A DNA stretch of 64,000 nt from Alphaproteobacteria bacterium (GTDB lineage Bacteria > Pseudomonadota > Alphaproteobacteria > Micavibrionales > Micavibrionaceae), in NCBI GenBank assembly GCA_009995045.1, contig JAACQG010000008.1:225-64224 (forward strand), written 5' to 3'. Below the pieces are notes generated by a model. That model had not been told where the DNA came from. It made no database searches and saw only the letters and a list, made by a program, of their open reading frames with translations. Of this stretch, positions 44,166 through 54,228 are shown one piece after another (position 1 is the first letter of the stretch; each line of letters starts with the position of its first letter). The position numbers and the translations under genes were made by a program.

Positions 44166-44825
44166 ATGAGTGCAGATTTTAACGAACGTAGCCCGCTTGA
44201 AGTATATAATAACACGCTTGTTCCAACAGTGATTGAGCAGACAAACCGTGGTGAGCGCGCGTTTGATATTTATTCACGTCTATTGAAAGAGCGTATTATC
44301 TTTCTGACTGGTGAGGTTCATGACCATGTGACGAGCTTGCTCTGTGCACAGCTTTTGTTCCTTGAGTCGGAAAATCCGAAGAAGCCGATTTCATTTTACA
44401 TCAATTCACCGGGCGGCGTTGTTACGGCTGGTTTGTCTGTTTATGACACGATGCAGTACATCAAGCCGGAAGTGCATACAGTTTGTATCGGGCAGGCGGC
44501 GTCTATGGGCTCGTTGCTTTTGACGGCAGGTGCAAAGGGGCATCGTTATTCTTTGCCTAACTCACGCATTATGATTCACCAGCCTTCAGGTGGTGCGCGC
44601 GGTCAGGCAACGGATATTGAGATTCAGGCGCGTGAGATTCTTCGTCTTCGTGAGGCGTTGAACAATATGTATGTGACGCATACAGGTCAGAAGCTTGAGG
44701 TGATTGAAAGAGCGATGGAGCGTGATAATTTCATGAGCGCTGTTGAAGCTAAGAAATTCGGTCTTATTGATACGGTTGTTGAAAATCACCCTGAAGATCT
44801 TGGTGCTAAAGAAGGTAAGAAATAG
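44166..44825 (+). CDS. clpP: ATP-dependent Clp protease proteolytic subunit
   Basis: ClpP forms the tetradecameric serine protease chamber used with ClpX/ClpA. The 219 residues show the catalytic Ser in [14 protein letters not shown], His in [20 protein letters not shown] and the third-residue Asp region near [17 protein letters not shown] and [20 protein letters not shown] are typical. AGGAGATAAA precedes the ATG. CTTGAAA at 44109-44115 could be part of a heat-shock promoter, but the matching -10 is poor. clpX, usually directly downstream, is absent; lon follows. Confidence 0.97.
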   Translation: MSADFNERSPLEVYNNTLVPTVIEQTNRGERAFDIYSRLLKERIIFLTGEVHDHVTSLLCAQLLFLESENPKKPISFYINSPGGVVTAGLSVYDTMQYIKPEVHTVCIGQAASMGSLLLTAGAKGHRYSLPNSRIMIHQPSGGARGQATDIEIQAREILRLREALNNMYVTHTGQKLEVIERAMERDNFMSAVEAKKFGLIDTVVENHPEDLGAKEGKK

Positions 44826-44882
44826 GTAAGGTTTTTGCCGTATCCTATAGACTAGTTTTTTAATATGAGTTTCGTACGTCCT

Positions 44883-44911
44883 CTTGATTTTGGGCGTATC
44901 AGACCCAAATT
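44883..44911 (+). promoter_or_regulatory. Candidate sigma32 heat-shock promoter of lon
   Basis: CTTGATT (44883-44889), 14 bp, then CCCAAATT (44904-44911) fits the heat-shock pattern CTTGAAA-N13/15-CCCCATnT with few mismatches. It lies about 45 bp before the lon ATG. Confidence 0.5.
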
Positions 44912-44955
44912 ATAACTATTACTTTTGAAATAAATAGATAACAGATCGGTTTATA

Positions 44956-47370
44956 ATGCTTGGTGGTTCTAAAAACACAGAGTACGCAGTTCTTCCTTTA
45001 CGTGACATTGTCGTCTTTCCGCATATGATAGTGCCGCTCTTTGTTGGGCGCGAGAAATCTGTTCAGGCGCTTGAGCATGTGATGCAGAACGACAAGCAGA
45101 TTTTATTGGTAACTCAAAAATCTCCTTCTGAGGATGATCCCGCGCCGCAAGATCTCTATGAGATTGGCGTTGTGGGGACAATCCTTCAGTTGCTTAAGCT
45201 TCCTGACGGCACGGTTAAGGTGCTAGTTGAGGGTGGAGAGCGTGTAAAAGTCTCTAAGTATAAGTCTGATAAGGATTATCTTGAGGCTGTTGTTAGCGTT
45301 ATTAAGGATGATACGTCTTCCGATGAGGAGCTTGAGGCGTTGTCACGGTCGGTGATGGGGCATTTTGAGCAGTATGTTAAGCTCAACAAGAAGATACCAC
45401 CTGAAGTGATTGTTTCGGTCAATCAAATCGAAGAGCCGGGTAAGATGGCGGATACGATTGCGTCTCATCTTGCGCTTAAGATCGAGCAAAAGCAGGAATT
45501 ACTTGAATTTGCCAGCACTCAAGACCGTTTAGAGAAAATCTTTTCCTTTATGGAGGGGGAGATTGGTGTGCTTCAGGTTGAAAAACGCGTGCGTACGCGT
45601 GTGAAGCGCCAGATGGAGAAAACTCAACGTGAGTATTATTTGAATGAGCAGATGAAGGCTATTCAAAAGGAGCTTGGCGATGGTGATGGCGAGCTTGATG
45701 AGATGGGTGAGCTTGATAAGAAAATTGAAGATACCAAGCTTTCCAAAGAGGCGCATGAACGTGCACAAAACGAGATGAAGAAACTTCGTCAGATGAGCCC
45801 GATGTCAGCGGAAGCGACCGTGGTGCGTAATTATCTGGACTGGATTTTGAGTGTGCCGTGGAGCAAGCGTAGCCGCACGAAGAAGGACATTAAAATTGCG
45901 CAGAAGGTGCTTGATACGGATCATTATGGTCTTGAGAAGGTTAAAGAGCGCATTTTGGAATATCTTGCGGTTCAACAACGTACGAAGAAAGTTAAAGGGC
46001 CTATCCTGTGTTTGATGGGGCCGCCGGGTGTTGGTAAAACATCGCTTGGGAAGTCAATTGCACGGGCGACGAATCGTAATTTTGTGCGTATGTCGCTTGG
46101 TGGTGTGCGTGATGAGAGCGAGATTCGCGGGCATCGTCGTACTTATATTGGTGCGATGCCAGGTAAGGTTATTCAGGGCATGAAAAAAGCAAAGACGGTT
46201 AACCCGCTTTTCCTTTTTGATGAGATTGATAAATTGGGGTCAGATTATCGCGGCGACCCGAGTTCGGCGTTGCTTGAGGTGCTTGATCCTGAGCAAAACT
46301 CTACATTTCAAGATCATTATCTTGAGGTTGATTATGACCTTTCGGATGTGATGTTTGTGTGTACGGCGAATAATTTGTCGACCATGCCGCGTCCGCTTTT
46401 GGATCGGATGGAGATTATTCGTATATCGGGTTACACCGAAGATGAAAAAGTTGAGATCGTTAAGCGCCATTTGTTGAGTAAGCAGATTAAGGCGGCGGGT
46501 CTTAAGAAGAAGGAATTTTCTCTGAGTGATCCGGCGATTCGTGATTTGATTCGTTATTACACGCGTGAGGCAGGTGTTCGTAACCTCGAGCGCGAACTTG
46601 CCAATTTATGTCGTAAAGCCATCAAAGAGATTTTGATGAAGGGCAAAGAGAAAATAACAATTACGCCGCGCTCTTTGGAGAAATATGCGGGTATTAAGAA
46701 GTTTCGCTTTGGCGAGATTGAAGAACAAAATCGCATTGGTGTGGTCAATGGCCTTGCCTATACTGAATCCGGTGGTGATTTGCTTTCGATTGAAGCAGTG
46801 ACGATGCCGGGTAAGGATGGCAAGTTGTCCGTGACGGGTAACCTGAAAGACGTTATGAAGGAATCGGTCACGGTAGCGGAGATGTTGATTAAATCTCGTG
46901 CGGCGCAGTTTGGTATCGATTATGAAGAGCTTCAAAAGAAACAGCTTCATGTGCACGTTCCGGAAGGGGCTACGCCTAAGGATGGTCCATCTGCGGGGGC
47001 TGCTATGGTTACGGCGATTATGTCGTCTTTGACAGGGATTGAAGTGCATAAAGATATTGCGATGACGGGTGAGGTGAACTTGCGCGGGAACGTGACTGCG
47101 ATTGGTGGATTGAAGGAAAAGCTTCTTGCGGCGCTTCGTGCGGGCATTAAAAAGGTTCTGATTCCCGCTGAAAACGAAAAAGATCTGCCCGATATCCCTG
47201 CTGTGGTTAAGAAAAACATTGAGATTGTGCCTGTTCGCACCATTGAAGAGGTGCTTGCACATGCTTTAATTGAGCTTCCTAAGCCTAAAAATATAGCAGA
47301 TGATGCCGAAATTGAGCAGATATCCTCAGAAGCCGCAGAAAATAAGGGCGAAGAGGTAATTCGTCATTGA
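44956..47370 (+). CDS. lon: ATP-dependent protease La
   Basis: Lon degrades misfolded and short-lived regulatory proteins. The 804 residues include an N-terminal substrate domain (LPLRDIVVFPHMIVPLFVGR), the coiled-coil linker, an AAA+ module with Walker A GPPGVGKTSLGKS and Walker B PLFLFDEIDKLG, then the protease domain with catalytic Ser in KDGPSAGAAMV and Lys in LKEKLLAALRAGIKK. It is full length. It follows clpP by 130 bp and has its own candidate heat-shock promoter. Confidence 0.97.
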   Translation: MLGGSKNTEYAVLPLRDIVVFPHMIVPLFVGREKSVQALEHVMQNDKQILLVTQKSPSEDDPAPQDLYEIGVVGTILQLLKLPDGTVKVLVEGGERVKVSKYKSDKDYLEAVVSVIKDDTSSDEELEALSRSVMGHFEQYVKLNKKIPPEVIVSVNQIEEPGKMADTIASHLALKIEQKQELLEFASTQDRLEKIFSFMEGEIGVLQVEKRVRTRVKRQMEKTQREYYLNEQMKAIQKELGDGDGELDEMGELDKKIEDTKLSKEAHERAQNEMKKLRQMSPMSAEATVVRNYLDWILSVPWSKRSRTKKDIKIAQKVLDTDHYGLEKVKERILEYLAVQQRTKKVKGPILCLMGPPGVGKTSLGKSIARATNRNFVRMSLGGVRDESEIRGHRRTYIGAMPGKVIQGMKKAKTVNPLFLFDEIDKLGSDYRGDPSSALLEVLDPEQNSTFQDHYLEVDYDLSDVMFVCTANNLSTMPRPLLDRMEIIRISGYTEDEKVEIVKRHLLSKQIKAAGLKKKEFSLSDPAIRDLIRYYTREAGVRNLERELANLCRKAIKEILMKGKEKITITPRSLEKYAGIKKFRFGEIEEQNRIGVVNGLAYTESGGDLLSIEAVTMPGKDGKLSVTGNLKDVMKESVTVAEMLIKSRAAQFGIDYEELQKKQLHVHVPEGATPKDGPSAGAAMVTAIMSSLTGIEVHKDIAMTGEVNLRGNVTAIGGLKEKLLAALRAGIKKVLIPAENEKDLPDIPAVVKKNIEIVPVRTIEEVLAHALIELPKPKNIADDAEIEQISSEAAENKGEEVIRH

Positions 47371-47385
47371 TTGAGTCATAAAAAC

Positions 47386-47411
47386 CCTTTACTAATGATT
47401 CTTAGCAAAGG
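47386..47411. other. Stem-loop after lon without a T-tract
   Basis: CCTTT-A-CTAA pairs with TTAG-C-AAAGG around a 6-nt loop (one internal mismatch). It lies 16 bp beyond the lon stop, with no run of T, so it is more likely an mRNA-end structure than a classic terminator. Confidence 0.4.
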
Positions 47412-47536
47412 AAAGGTAGTCGGGCGTTTCGAAGGAATTCCCATATTTTTCTTCTGTTTGTAACTGTTTTATATTCGTTGTGCTATGCACCAATATTGAA
47501 TGGTATTTTTAACTTTTAAACCGAAGGGGTTTTAAA

Positions 47537-47812
47537 ATGAACAAACAAGATCTTGTATCTAAAGTTGCAGCTGATGCTGACATCTCTAAAACAAAAGCAG
47601 CAGCAGCAGTTGACGCTGTTCTTGAAGCTGTAAAAGGTGCCTTGAAAGGTGGCGATGACGTACGTCTCGTTGGTTTCGGTACATTCTCAGTAGCTGACCG
47701 TGCAGCGACAACAGGTCGTAACCCACGCACTGGCGAGCCAATCAAAATTCCAGCATCTAAGCAGCCTAAATTCAAAGCTGGTAAAGAGCTTAAAGAAGCA
47801 GTGAACAAATAG
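47537..47812 (+). CDS. hupB: DNA-binding protein HU
   Basis: A 91-residue nucleoid protein of the HU/IHF family. Signature: [20 protein letters not shown], the beta-arm [21 protein letters not shown], and [19 protein letters not shown]. The body is alanine/lysine-rich. GAAGGGG lies about 9 nt before the ATG. It follows lon, the usual position in proteobacteria. The codons (GCA/GCT, AAA) look optimised for high expression compared with the neighbours. Confidence 0.97.
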   Translation: MNKQDLVSKVAADADISKTKAAAAVDAVLEAVKGALKGGDDVRLVGFGTFSVADRAATTGRNPRTGEPIKIPASKQPKFKAGKELKEAVNK

Positions 47813-47834
47813 TTTTACGCTTTTTAATATGTTT

Positions 47835-47862
47835 AAAAGCCCTGCGTTTGTGGGGCTTTTTT
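47835..47862 (+). terminator. Intrinsic terminator after hupB
   Basis: AAAAGCCC (47835-47842) and GGGCTTTT (47853-47860) form an 8-bp stem around a 10-nt loop, ending in a T-tract. Confidence 0.92.
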
Positions 47863-47994
47863 ATGTTTTGGGGCATGTGACGACGGCTGTGGCTGCGCGT
47901 ATGGTGTTATTTTCGTACTTATTTTGATTTTTGTTATTTAAGCGCTTGATTTTTGAATGTGAAATCCCTAAAACTACATTTCCTTAATGGGAAT

Positions 47995-48070
47995 GGGTGA
48001 TTAGCTCAGTTGGTAGAGCATCTCGTTTACACCGAGAGGGTCGGCAGTTCGAGCCTGTCATCACCCACCA
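47995..48070 (+). tRNA. tRNA-Val (anticodon TAC)
   Basis: A 76-nt cloverleaf. The acceptor GGGTGAT pairs with ATCACCC, the anticodon stem TCTCG/CGAGA encloses TTTACAC, the T-loop is TTCGAGC, and the 3' CCA is encoded. Confidence 0.97.
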
Positions 48071-48181
48071 TTCCTCTTTTATTTTTCCATTTATCAAAGA
48101 GATGATTGTCAAATGATTAGAATGGCTTCGATTGTTATTCTCTCTTTGACATTGGCTCTATAATCCCCTATCTCATCGGGT

Positions 48182-49054
48182 ATGGAGCAGTCTCATTTTA
48201 TTTTATTTTTACAAGAATACAAAGCCGTTTTGGGTGGTTTGTCGATTGCGATCGCCACGATCATTGCGGTTTACTTTAACTATATCGCCACGCGCAAGGC
48301 GGAGCGCCGATTAAAGCATGAAAACACAGCCAGCCACGCGGCGGCGATTGCAGCGGAGTTGACGGATAATGCGGATAATCTGACTGATCTTTATTTTGAG
48401 ATTGAGAATAAAAAGCTCAATGCGCGCAAGATTGCGGAGTATCAGGAATTTAATACGCTCGTATATAAAGCGTTGCTGAGCAGTATTGGTGATTTGGGGG
48501 CGGCGCTCTCTTATATGGTTGTGGATGTGTATGGTGATTTGAGTAAGCTATCGTTGCGCCTTGAACTGGCTAAGAATAGCGATATTCAGGCCGAACAAGA
48601 AGAGTTGCTTTGGACGATTAAGCGTATTTTATCTAAGACCATGACAACTTCTATTGTTATTTTGCTGTATTCAGATCGATTAAACGGGCGCAGTTATGTG
48701 CGTGAGGTTCATGATAAGCGCGTGATTTGGATGGAGCGGATGCTCGATAAGTTTTGTACTTATGTTTCCGAGGCCGAAGACGGTTTTGAATTTATCGGGG
48801 ATGGTGAAAACCCCAATGGTGATTTTGCCAAACGCTTTGCGCGTAAAGAAGATCGCGATAAAATTCGCTATTTGATAAGGGTGATCGGCCAGGCTGTTAA
48901 TCAATCCAACAAGAGTAAGATTTGGCGTTCATCGCTTGTTTTTCGTGCGTTGGCGTATGAAATACATGATGTGTTAAAATATTTCCTCAATATCGAGCGC
49001 AGCGTTTATGATCAGACATTGCAGGAAGAATATAGAGGATACCTTAAGAGGTAA
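48182..49054 (+). CDS. Membrane-anchored helical protein of unknown function
   Basis: A 290-residue protein. One membrane helix near the N-terminus (about 15-38, [20 protein letters not shown]) is followed by a long charged, helical cytoplasmic part ([20 protein letters not shown], then LARLEL-type repeats). No catalytic motif is visible. It overlaps no gene, but its stop lies 4 bp before the ispG ATG, so the two are likely co-transcribed. Family not recognised. Confidence 0.7.
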   Translation: MEQSHFILFLQEYKAVLGGLSIAIATIIAVYFNYIATRKAERRLKHENTASHAAAIAAELTDNADNLTDLYFEIENKKLNARKIAEYQEFNTLVYKALLSSIGDLGAALSYMVVDVYGDLSKLSLRLELAKNSDIQAEQEELLWTIKRILSKTMTTSIVILLYSDRLNGRSYVREVHDKRVIWMERMLDKFCTYVSEAEDGFEFIGDGENPNGDFAKRFARKEDRDKIRYLIRVIGQAVNQSNKSKIWRSSLVFRALAYEIHDVLKYFLNIERSVYDQTLQEEYRGYLKR

Positions 49055-49058
49055 TGCC

Positions 49059-50303
49059 ATGGTTAAGATTGTTCAAAATCCACGTCATAAAACACATGCA
49101 GTAAGGGTGCGTAATGTTACCATTGGTGGTGACGCGCCCGTGGTTGTTCAATCAATGACTAATACGGACACGGCGGATGTTGAAAAGACATTTGCGCAGG
49201 TTAAGGAATTGTTTCTTGCGGGTTCGGAAATTGTGCGTGTTACGGTGGATCGTGATGACGCGGCGTTAGGTGCAATTAAGGTTCGTGAAAAGCTTGATGC
49301 GGCGGGGCTTGATGTGCCTTTGGCGGGGTGTTTTCATTATAATGGGCATACGTTATTGAGCGAATATCCTGATTTGTGTCAGGCGCTTGATAAATATCGT
49401 ATCAATCCGGGTAATGTCGGGTTTGGCGCGAAGAAAGATGCGCAGTTTGAGATGATGCTTGAAAAGGCGGCGCAGTATAATAAGGCGGTTCGGATTGGTG
49501 TGAATTGGGGGTCGCTTGATGCGGCGCTTGCGACGAAGCTGATGGATGAGAATGCCGCACGGGAAGTTCCGTGGGAGGCCGATGCGGTGATGCGCGAGAC
49601 ATTGGTGCAATCGGCGATATTATCGGCACAAAAGGCGATTGATGTTGGGCTGCGCCCTGATCAGATTATATTATCGGCAAAGGTTTCACGGGTTCAGGAT
49701 TTGATTGCGGTGTACCGCGCATTGGCTTCGCGGTGTGATTATGCGCTTCATTTGGGCCTTACCGAGGCGGGCATGTCCTCTAAAGGTATTGTTGCGACAG
49801 CTTTGGGTGAGGGGATTCTTCTTAACGAGGGAATTGGCGATACGATTCGTGCGTCCCTTACACCTGAGCCAAATGGTGATCGTACATTAGAGGTGCGGGT
49901 GTGTAAGGAAATCCTTCAGAGCCTTGGCTTGCGTTCATTCACACCGGAGGTTGCGGCTTGCCCGGGATGTGGGCGTACGACATCGACATTCTTTCAGGAG
50001 CTTGCGCAAGATATTCAGCGGCATTTGGATGATTCTATGCCTGTTTGGCGTAAAGAATATCCGGGTGTTGAAGAGCTTAAGGTTGCTGTTATGGGGTGCA
50101 TTGTTAATGGTCCGGGTGAGAGCAAGCATGCGGATATTGGTATTTCATTGCCGGGGACGGGCGAGTCGCCGGTTGCGCCAGTCTTTATTGATGGCAAAAA
50201 GGCGCATACCTTACGCGGTGATAATATTGCCGGAGATTTTCAGGAACTTGTTGAGGGGTATGTTCGTAGGAAGTACGGAAACACAAACAACGAGGCAGCA
50301 TGA
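49059..50303 (+). CDS. ispG: 4-hydroxy-3-methylbut-2-en-1-yl diphosphate synthase
   Basis: An iron-sulphur enzyme of the MEP isoprenoid pathway that converts MEcPP to HMBPP. From ATG 49059 it is 414 residues; AAGAGG lies 7 nt upstream, and starts further up would run into the previous gene. The TIM barrel begins [19 protein letters not shown]. The 4Fe-4S cysteines lie in [18 protein letters not shown] and [20 protein letters not shown]. It ends with a 4-bp ATGA overlap with gabD. Confidence 0.96.
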   Translation: MVKIVQNPRHKTHAVRVRNVTIGGDAPVVVQSMTNTDTADVEKTFAQVKELFLAGSEIVRVTVDRDDAALGAIKVREKLDAAGLDVPLAGCFHYNGHTLLSEYPDLCQALDKYRINPGNVGFGAKKDAQFEMMLEKAAQYNKAVRIGVNWGSLDAALATKLMDENAAREVPWEADAVMRETLVQSAILSAQKAIDVGLRPDQIILSAKVSRVQDLIAVYRALASRCDYALHLGLTEAGMSSKGIVATALGEGILLNEGIGDTIRASLTPEPNGDRTLEVRVCKEILQSLGLRSFTPEVAACPGCGRTTSTFFQELAQDIQRHLDDSMPVWRKEYPGVEELKVAVMGCIVNGPGESKHADIGISLPGTGESPVAPVFIDGKKAHTLRGDNIAGDFQELVEGYVRRKYGNTNNEAA

Positions 50304-51769
50304 TACTTTCTGACAAGCTAACCAATAAATCTCTTCTTCCAAATAAAGCATATATCAACGGTAAATGGGTGGATGCGTCCAAGTCTTTTGACGTGATTAA
50401 CCCATCTACGCAGGAGGTTATTGCCTCTGTTCCTGATATGGGTGCGGAAGAGACGCATGACGCGATAGCGGCGGCGGATGGTGCGTTTAAGGATTGGGCG
50501 GCAAAAACTGCGAAAGAGCGCGGAGCGTTTTTGAAAAAATGGTATCAGCTCATTTTGGATAACCGTGAAGATCTTGGTATTATTATGGCGGCGGAGCAGG
50601 GCAAACCCGTTAAAGAGGCGATTGGTGAGGTTCTTTATGGTGCGGAATTTGTGGAGTGGTTTGCCGAGGAGGGTAAGCGCGCGTATGGGGATGTGATCCC
50701 CACGACAACACATGGCAGCCGCGTTGTAACAATGAAGCAACCTGTTGGTGTGTGTGCGATGATCACGCCATGGAATTTTCCGTCGGCGATGATTACTCGT
50801 AAAATGCCGCCGGCCTTGGCGGCGGGCTGTACGGTTGTATCTAAGCCTGCGGAAGATACGCCGTTATCGGCGATTGCGTTGGCGGTGTTGGCGGAAGAGG
50901 CGGGGTTTCCTAAAGGGGTTATCAATGTTGTGACGACCAGTCACTCATCGGATGTTGGTAAGGCGATGTGTGAAAGTGATATTGTACGTAAATTGTCATT
51001 TACTGGCTCGACCAAAGTTGGGAAAATTTTGATGGGGCAATGCGCGGATACGATGAAAAAGCTCTCGCTTGAGCTGGGTGGGAATGCGCCATTTGTCGTG
51101 TTTGGTGATGCGGATATTGATGCGGCGGTCAAGGGGCTGGTTGCGGGCAAATTCCGTAATTGTGGTCAGGTTTGTATCGCACCGAATCGTATTTACGTGC
51201 AAGATAGCGTGCATGATGAATTTGTTGAAAAGTTGAAGGCGGCTGTGTCTGATATAAAAGTCGGTGATGGCTTTGATGAGGATAGTGATATTGGGCCGTT
51301 GATTAATCAAGCGGGATTAGAGAAGGTTCAGGATCATGTTCAAGATGCGCTTGATAAGGGGGCGACCGTTGTTTTGGGCGGTAAGCAGCATAAAAAAGGC
51401 GCTACGTTTTTTGAGCCGACCATTTTGACGGGGATGACTGATGAGATGAAAGTCGCATCTGACGAGACTTTTGGCCCTGTTGCGTCGATATTTAAATTCA
51501 CGGATGAGCAAGATGCGATAGACAAAGCCAATGATACGATTTACGGGCTGGCCGCTTATTTCTATACGCGTGACATCGGTCGTGTCTGGCGGGTGTCCGA
51601 GGCGATTGAGGCGGGTATTATCGGTGCGAATACTGGAAGCACCTCTAGCGAGGTTGCGCCGTTTGGCGGTGTTAAGCATTCGGGGATTGGGCGCGAGGGC
51701 TCAAAATACGGGTTGGATGAGTTTTTAGAGATTAAATATGTCGCGATGGGCGGTATTGAAGAGTCTTAA
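50300..51769 (+). CDS. gabD: NAD(P)-dependent succinate-semialdehyde dehydrogenase
   Basis: It oxidises succinate semialdehyde to succinate (end of GABA and related degradation). The 489-residue ALDH has [20 protein letters not shown] (cofactor site), the catalytic Glu in [13 protein letters not shown] and Cys in [16 protein letters not shown]. The GabD pattern ([17 protein letters not shown], then [12 protein letters not shown]) fits best. Its ATG overlaps the ispG stop, an unusual pairing with an isoprenoid gene. The glutarate-semialdehyde dehydrogenase function is an alternative and would connect with gcdH at 4233. Confidence 0.9.
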   Translation: MILSDKLTNKSLLPNKAYINGKWVDASKSFDVINPSTQEVIASVPDMGAEETHDAIAAADGAFKDWAAKTAKERGAFLKKWYQLILDNREDLGIIMAAEQGKPVKEAIGEVLYGAEFVEWFAEEGKRAYGDVIPTTTHGSRVVTMKQPVGVCAMITPWNFPSAMITRKMPPALAAGCTVVSKPAEDTPLSAIALAVLAEEAGFPKGVINVVTTSHSSDVGKAMCESDIVRKLSFTGSTKVGKILMGQCADTMKKLSLELGGNAPFVVFGDADIDAAVKGLVAGKFRNCGQVCIAPNRIYVQDSVHDEFVEKLKAAVSDIKVGDGFDEDSDIGPLINQAGLEKVQDHVQDALDKGATVVLGGKQHKKGATFFEPTILTGMTDEMKVASDETFGPVASIFKFTDEQDAIDKANDTIYGLAAYFYTRDIGRVWRVSEAIEAGIIGANTGSTSSEVAPFGGVKHSGIGREGSKYGLDEFLEIKYVAMGGIEES

Positions 51770-51820
51770 TTGCTGCGCTGCGTGTAGGATTGCCTGCCTT
51801 TAACGTGTTATCATATTTAT

Positions 51821-52936
51821 ATGATTATAGGTGTTCCCAAAGAAATTAAAACATTAGAGCATCGGGTCGGCCTTGTGCCGTCGTCGGTGGTGGAATTTGT
51901 TCGTAATGGGCATCGCGTGCTGATTGAAAGTGGCGCGGGTGATGCAATTAATTTTACGGATGATGATTATCGCGTGGCGGGCGCGGAGATTGTGTCTGGC
52001 GCGAAGGAGATATTCGACGCGGCGGATATGATTATTAAGGTTAAAGAGCCGCAAGCATCGGAGACAAAGATGCTGCGCGCGGGGCAGATTTTGTTCACGT
52101 ATCTTCACTTAGCCGCAGACCCAGAGCAAACGCAGGCTTTGATGGATTCGGGCTGTATTGGCATCGCGTATGAAACTGTTACGGGGAAGGATGGACGATC
52201 CCTGCCGTTATTGCAGCCGATGAGTGAGGTTGCGGGGCGGTTGTCGGTTCAGGTTGGTGCATACCACCTTCAGAAACACATGGGCGGCTTAGGTCGCTTG
52301 ATTGGTGGTGTGCCAGGGGTGCTTCCGGCGGAGGTTTTGATCCTTGGCGGTGGAACGGCTGGTTTCCATGCCGCGCAGATGGCGACAGGGCTTGGTGCGA
52401 ATGTGACTATCCTTGAGCGGGATAATGACCGTATGCGGTTTTTGGACGAATATTTTCATGGGCGGGCGAATATTATTTATTCGAATGCGGCGATTTTGGA
52501 AGATTCGATACAGCGGGCTGATCTTGTTATTGGCGCGGTTTTGATTCCGGGTGCATCTGCGCCGCGTTTGGTTACTCGAGAAATGCTATCGACGATGAAA
52601 AAGGGTGCCGTGATGGTGGATATTGCCATTGATCAGGGTGGTTGTTTTGAGACATCGAAGGCGACCACGCATGATGAACCGACCTATATTGTTGATGATA
52701 TCGTGCATTATTGCGTTGCGAACATGCCGGGGGCGGTTCCGCTTTCTTCTGCGCTTGCTTTGAATCACTCGGTTTTACCGTATGCTTTGGCGCTTGCGAA
52801 TAGGGGGTGGAAGGATGCTTTGCGTGATAATTCGAATTTTCTCAATGGATTGAATGTTTGCGAGGGGAAAATTACTCACTCGGAAGTCGCGGAGAGCCTC
52901 GGTTTGGAATTTACTGAGCCAAAAAGCGTGATTTAA
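51821..52936 (+). CDS. ald: Alanine dehydrogenase
   Basis: It reversibly deaminates L-alanine to pyruvate with NAD. The 371 residues have the N-terminal IGVPKEIKTLEHRVGLVPSS, the catalytic-lysine region IIKVKEPQASE, the Rossmann loop VLILGGGTAGFHAAQMATGL and GGCFETSKATTHDEPTY. It is full length. It stands as a single gene between gabD (51 bp away) and tRNA-Asp. Confidence 0.96.
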   Translation: MIIGVPKEIKTLEHRVGLVPSSVVEFVRNGHRVLIESGAGDAINFTDDDYRVAGAEIVSGAKEIFDAADMIIKVKEPQASETKMLRAGQILFTYLHLAADPEQTQALMDSGCIGIAYETVTGKDGRSLPLLQPMSEVAGRLSVQVGAYHLQKHMGGLGRLIGGVPGVLPAEVLILGGGTAGFHAAQMATGLGANVTILERDNDRMRFLDEYFHGRANIIYSNAAILEDSIQRADLVIGAVLIPGASAPRLVTREMLSTMKKGAVMVDIAIDQGGCFETSKATTHDEPTYIVDDIVHYCVANMPGAVPLSSALALNHSVLPYALALANRGWKDALRDNSNFLNGLNVCEGKITHSEVAESLGLEFTEPKSVI

Positions 52937-52996
52937 CGCAAAAACAGCGTTGACACGGACTCCTATAACTTGATACATAATTCTCACCTTAAGTGT

Positions 52997-53073
52997 GCGG
53001 GTGTAGCTCAGTTGGTTAGAGCGCCGCCCTGTCACGGCGGAGGCCGCGAGTTCAAGTCTCGTCACTCGCGCCA
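52997..53073 (+). tRNA. tRNA-Asp (anticodon GTC)
   Basis: A 77-nt cloverleaf. The acceptor GCGGGTG pairs with CACTCGC, the anticodon stem CCGCC/GGCGG encloses CTGTCAC, the discriminator is G, and the 3' CCA is encoded. Confidence 0.97.
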
Positions 53074-53127
53074 TTTTATCTTTCTTGGGTAAGATGGCAC
53101 CGCACGCTAAAGGATTAAGGAGTTACA

Positions 53128-54228
53128 ATGCGACTCACGCTTCCCAAGTGGTATGACCTCCACACCCATCTCAGACAAGATGAACTTCTAGCCCCTATTA
53201 TCCAATCGCAATTGGATATGGGCTGTTGTGGTGTTTTGGCGATGCCTAATACCAAACCTCCCGTTGCTAAAGTTTTTAAGAGTGATGATTTGCCGTATTG
53301 GTGCATGGAGGGTTATCTTGACCTGATTAAGGCATCGGGTGGGGATGCGTTTGATGATGTTATTGTTCCCCTCTACCTTACCAAAGATACTCATGCCGCG
53401 ATGATTGAGGCAGGCGCGAAAGCGGGGCTTTTGCGTGCGGCGAAATATTACCCGCCGCATGGCACAACGGGCGCAGATTTTGGTGTGCCGATGGCGGATA
53501 TGCTAAAGGGTGATGTATTTGCCGCGATGGCGGATAATGATGTCGTGCTTTGTATTCATGGGGAGCAACATGCGATGCGCGGGGATCAGTATTTTGAATC
53601 TGACACCAATGCGGAGGATGTGTTTTATCGTGAATATATGCCGCGTTTGCGTGATGCTTATCCTGATTTAAAGATTGCATGTGAGCATGTAACGACAAAG
53701 ACAGCCGTTGATTTCGTGCGCAGGGCAGGGGACAACACGGCGGCGTCGATCACGCCTCAGCATTTGCTGTATACGATTGGTGATTTGTTGATGGGGCTTA
53801 AATATCATCTTTATTGCTTGCCATTGTTAAAGTTTGGCGAGGATCGCGATGCCTTGCGTAAGGCCGCTATGTCTGCTGACAACACTCAGTTTTATGCGGG
53901 TACGGATAGCGCGGCGCACACGGTTAAGGCGACTGATTGTGGTTGTGCGGCGGGGTGCTTTACGGGCGGTATAGCGCCACAGCTTTATATTCAGGCATTT
54001 GAAGATGCAGGACTTGATATGTCGGACGCACAGAATCAGGCGGCGTTTGAGCGTTTCTTGTGCAATAACGGCATTCGTTTTTACGGTTTGCAGGCATCGG
54101 ATGAGCGTTTTGTTTTGAAGAAAGAGTTGTCTAACGTTAAAAAGCTACATACTCTTGTGGGCGATATTGTTCCTTTGCCAATCGGTCTTGGGCAAGAGCA
54201 GATCGAATGGTCGATAGAGGTTTTATAA
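53128..54228 (+). CDS. pyrC: Dihydroorotase
   Basis: A zinc amidohydrolase that closes carbamoyl-aspartate to dihydroorotate in pyrimidine synthesis. The 366 residues are the E. coli (class II) type: LHTHLRQDELL (zinc His pair), the carboxylated-lysine segment LLRAAKYYPPHGTT, CIHGEQ, ACEHVTTKTAV and AGTDSAAHTVKAT. It is full length. The gene is followed directly, without spacing, by a response regulator. Confidence 0.95.
   Translation: MRLTLPKWYDLHTHLRQDELLAPIIQSQLDMGCCGVLAMPNTKPPVAKVFKSDDLPYWCMEGYLDLIKASGGDAFDDVIVPLYLTKDTHAAMIEAGAKAGLLRAAKYYPPHGTTGADFGVPMADMLKGDVFAAMADNDVVLCIHGEQHAMRGDQYFESDTNAEDVFYREYMPRLRDAYPDLKIACEHVTTKTAVDFVRRAGDNTAASITPQHLLYTIGDLLMGLKYHLYCLPLLKFGEDRDALRKAAMSADNTQFYAGTDSAAHTVKATDCGCAAGCFTGGIAPQLYIQAFEDAGLDMSDAQNQAAFERFLCNNGIRFYGLQASDERFVLKKELSNVKKLHTLVGDIVPLPIGLGQEQIEWSIEVL

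Noticed and set aside
46606-47262. Open frame of 218 codons opposite lon
   Set aside because: Shadow of the Lon protease domain; no independent support.
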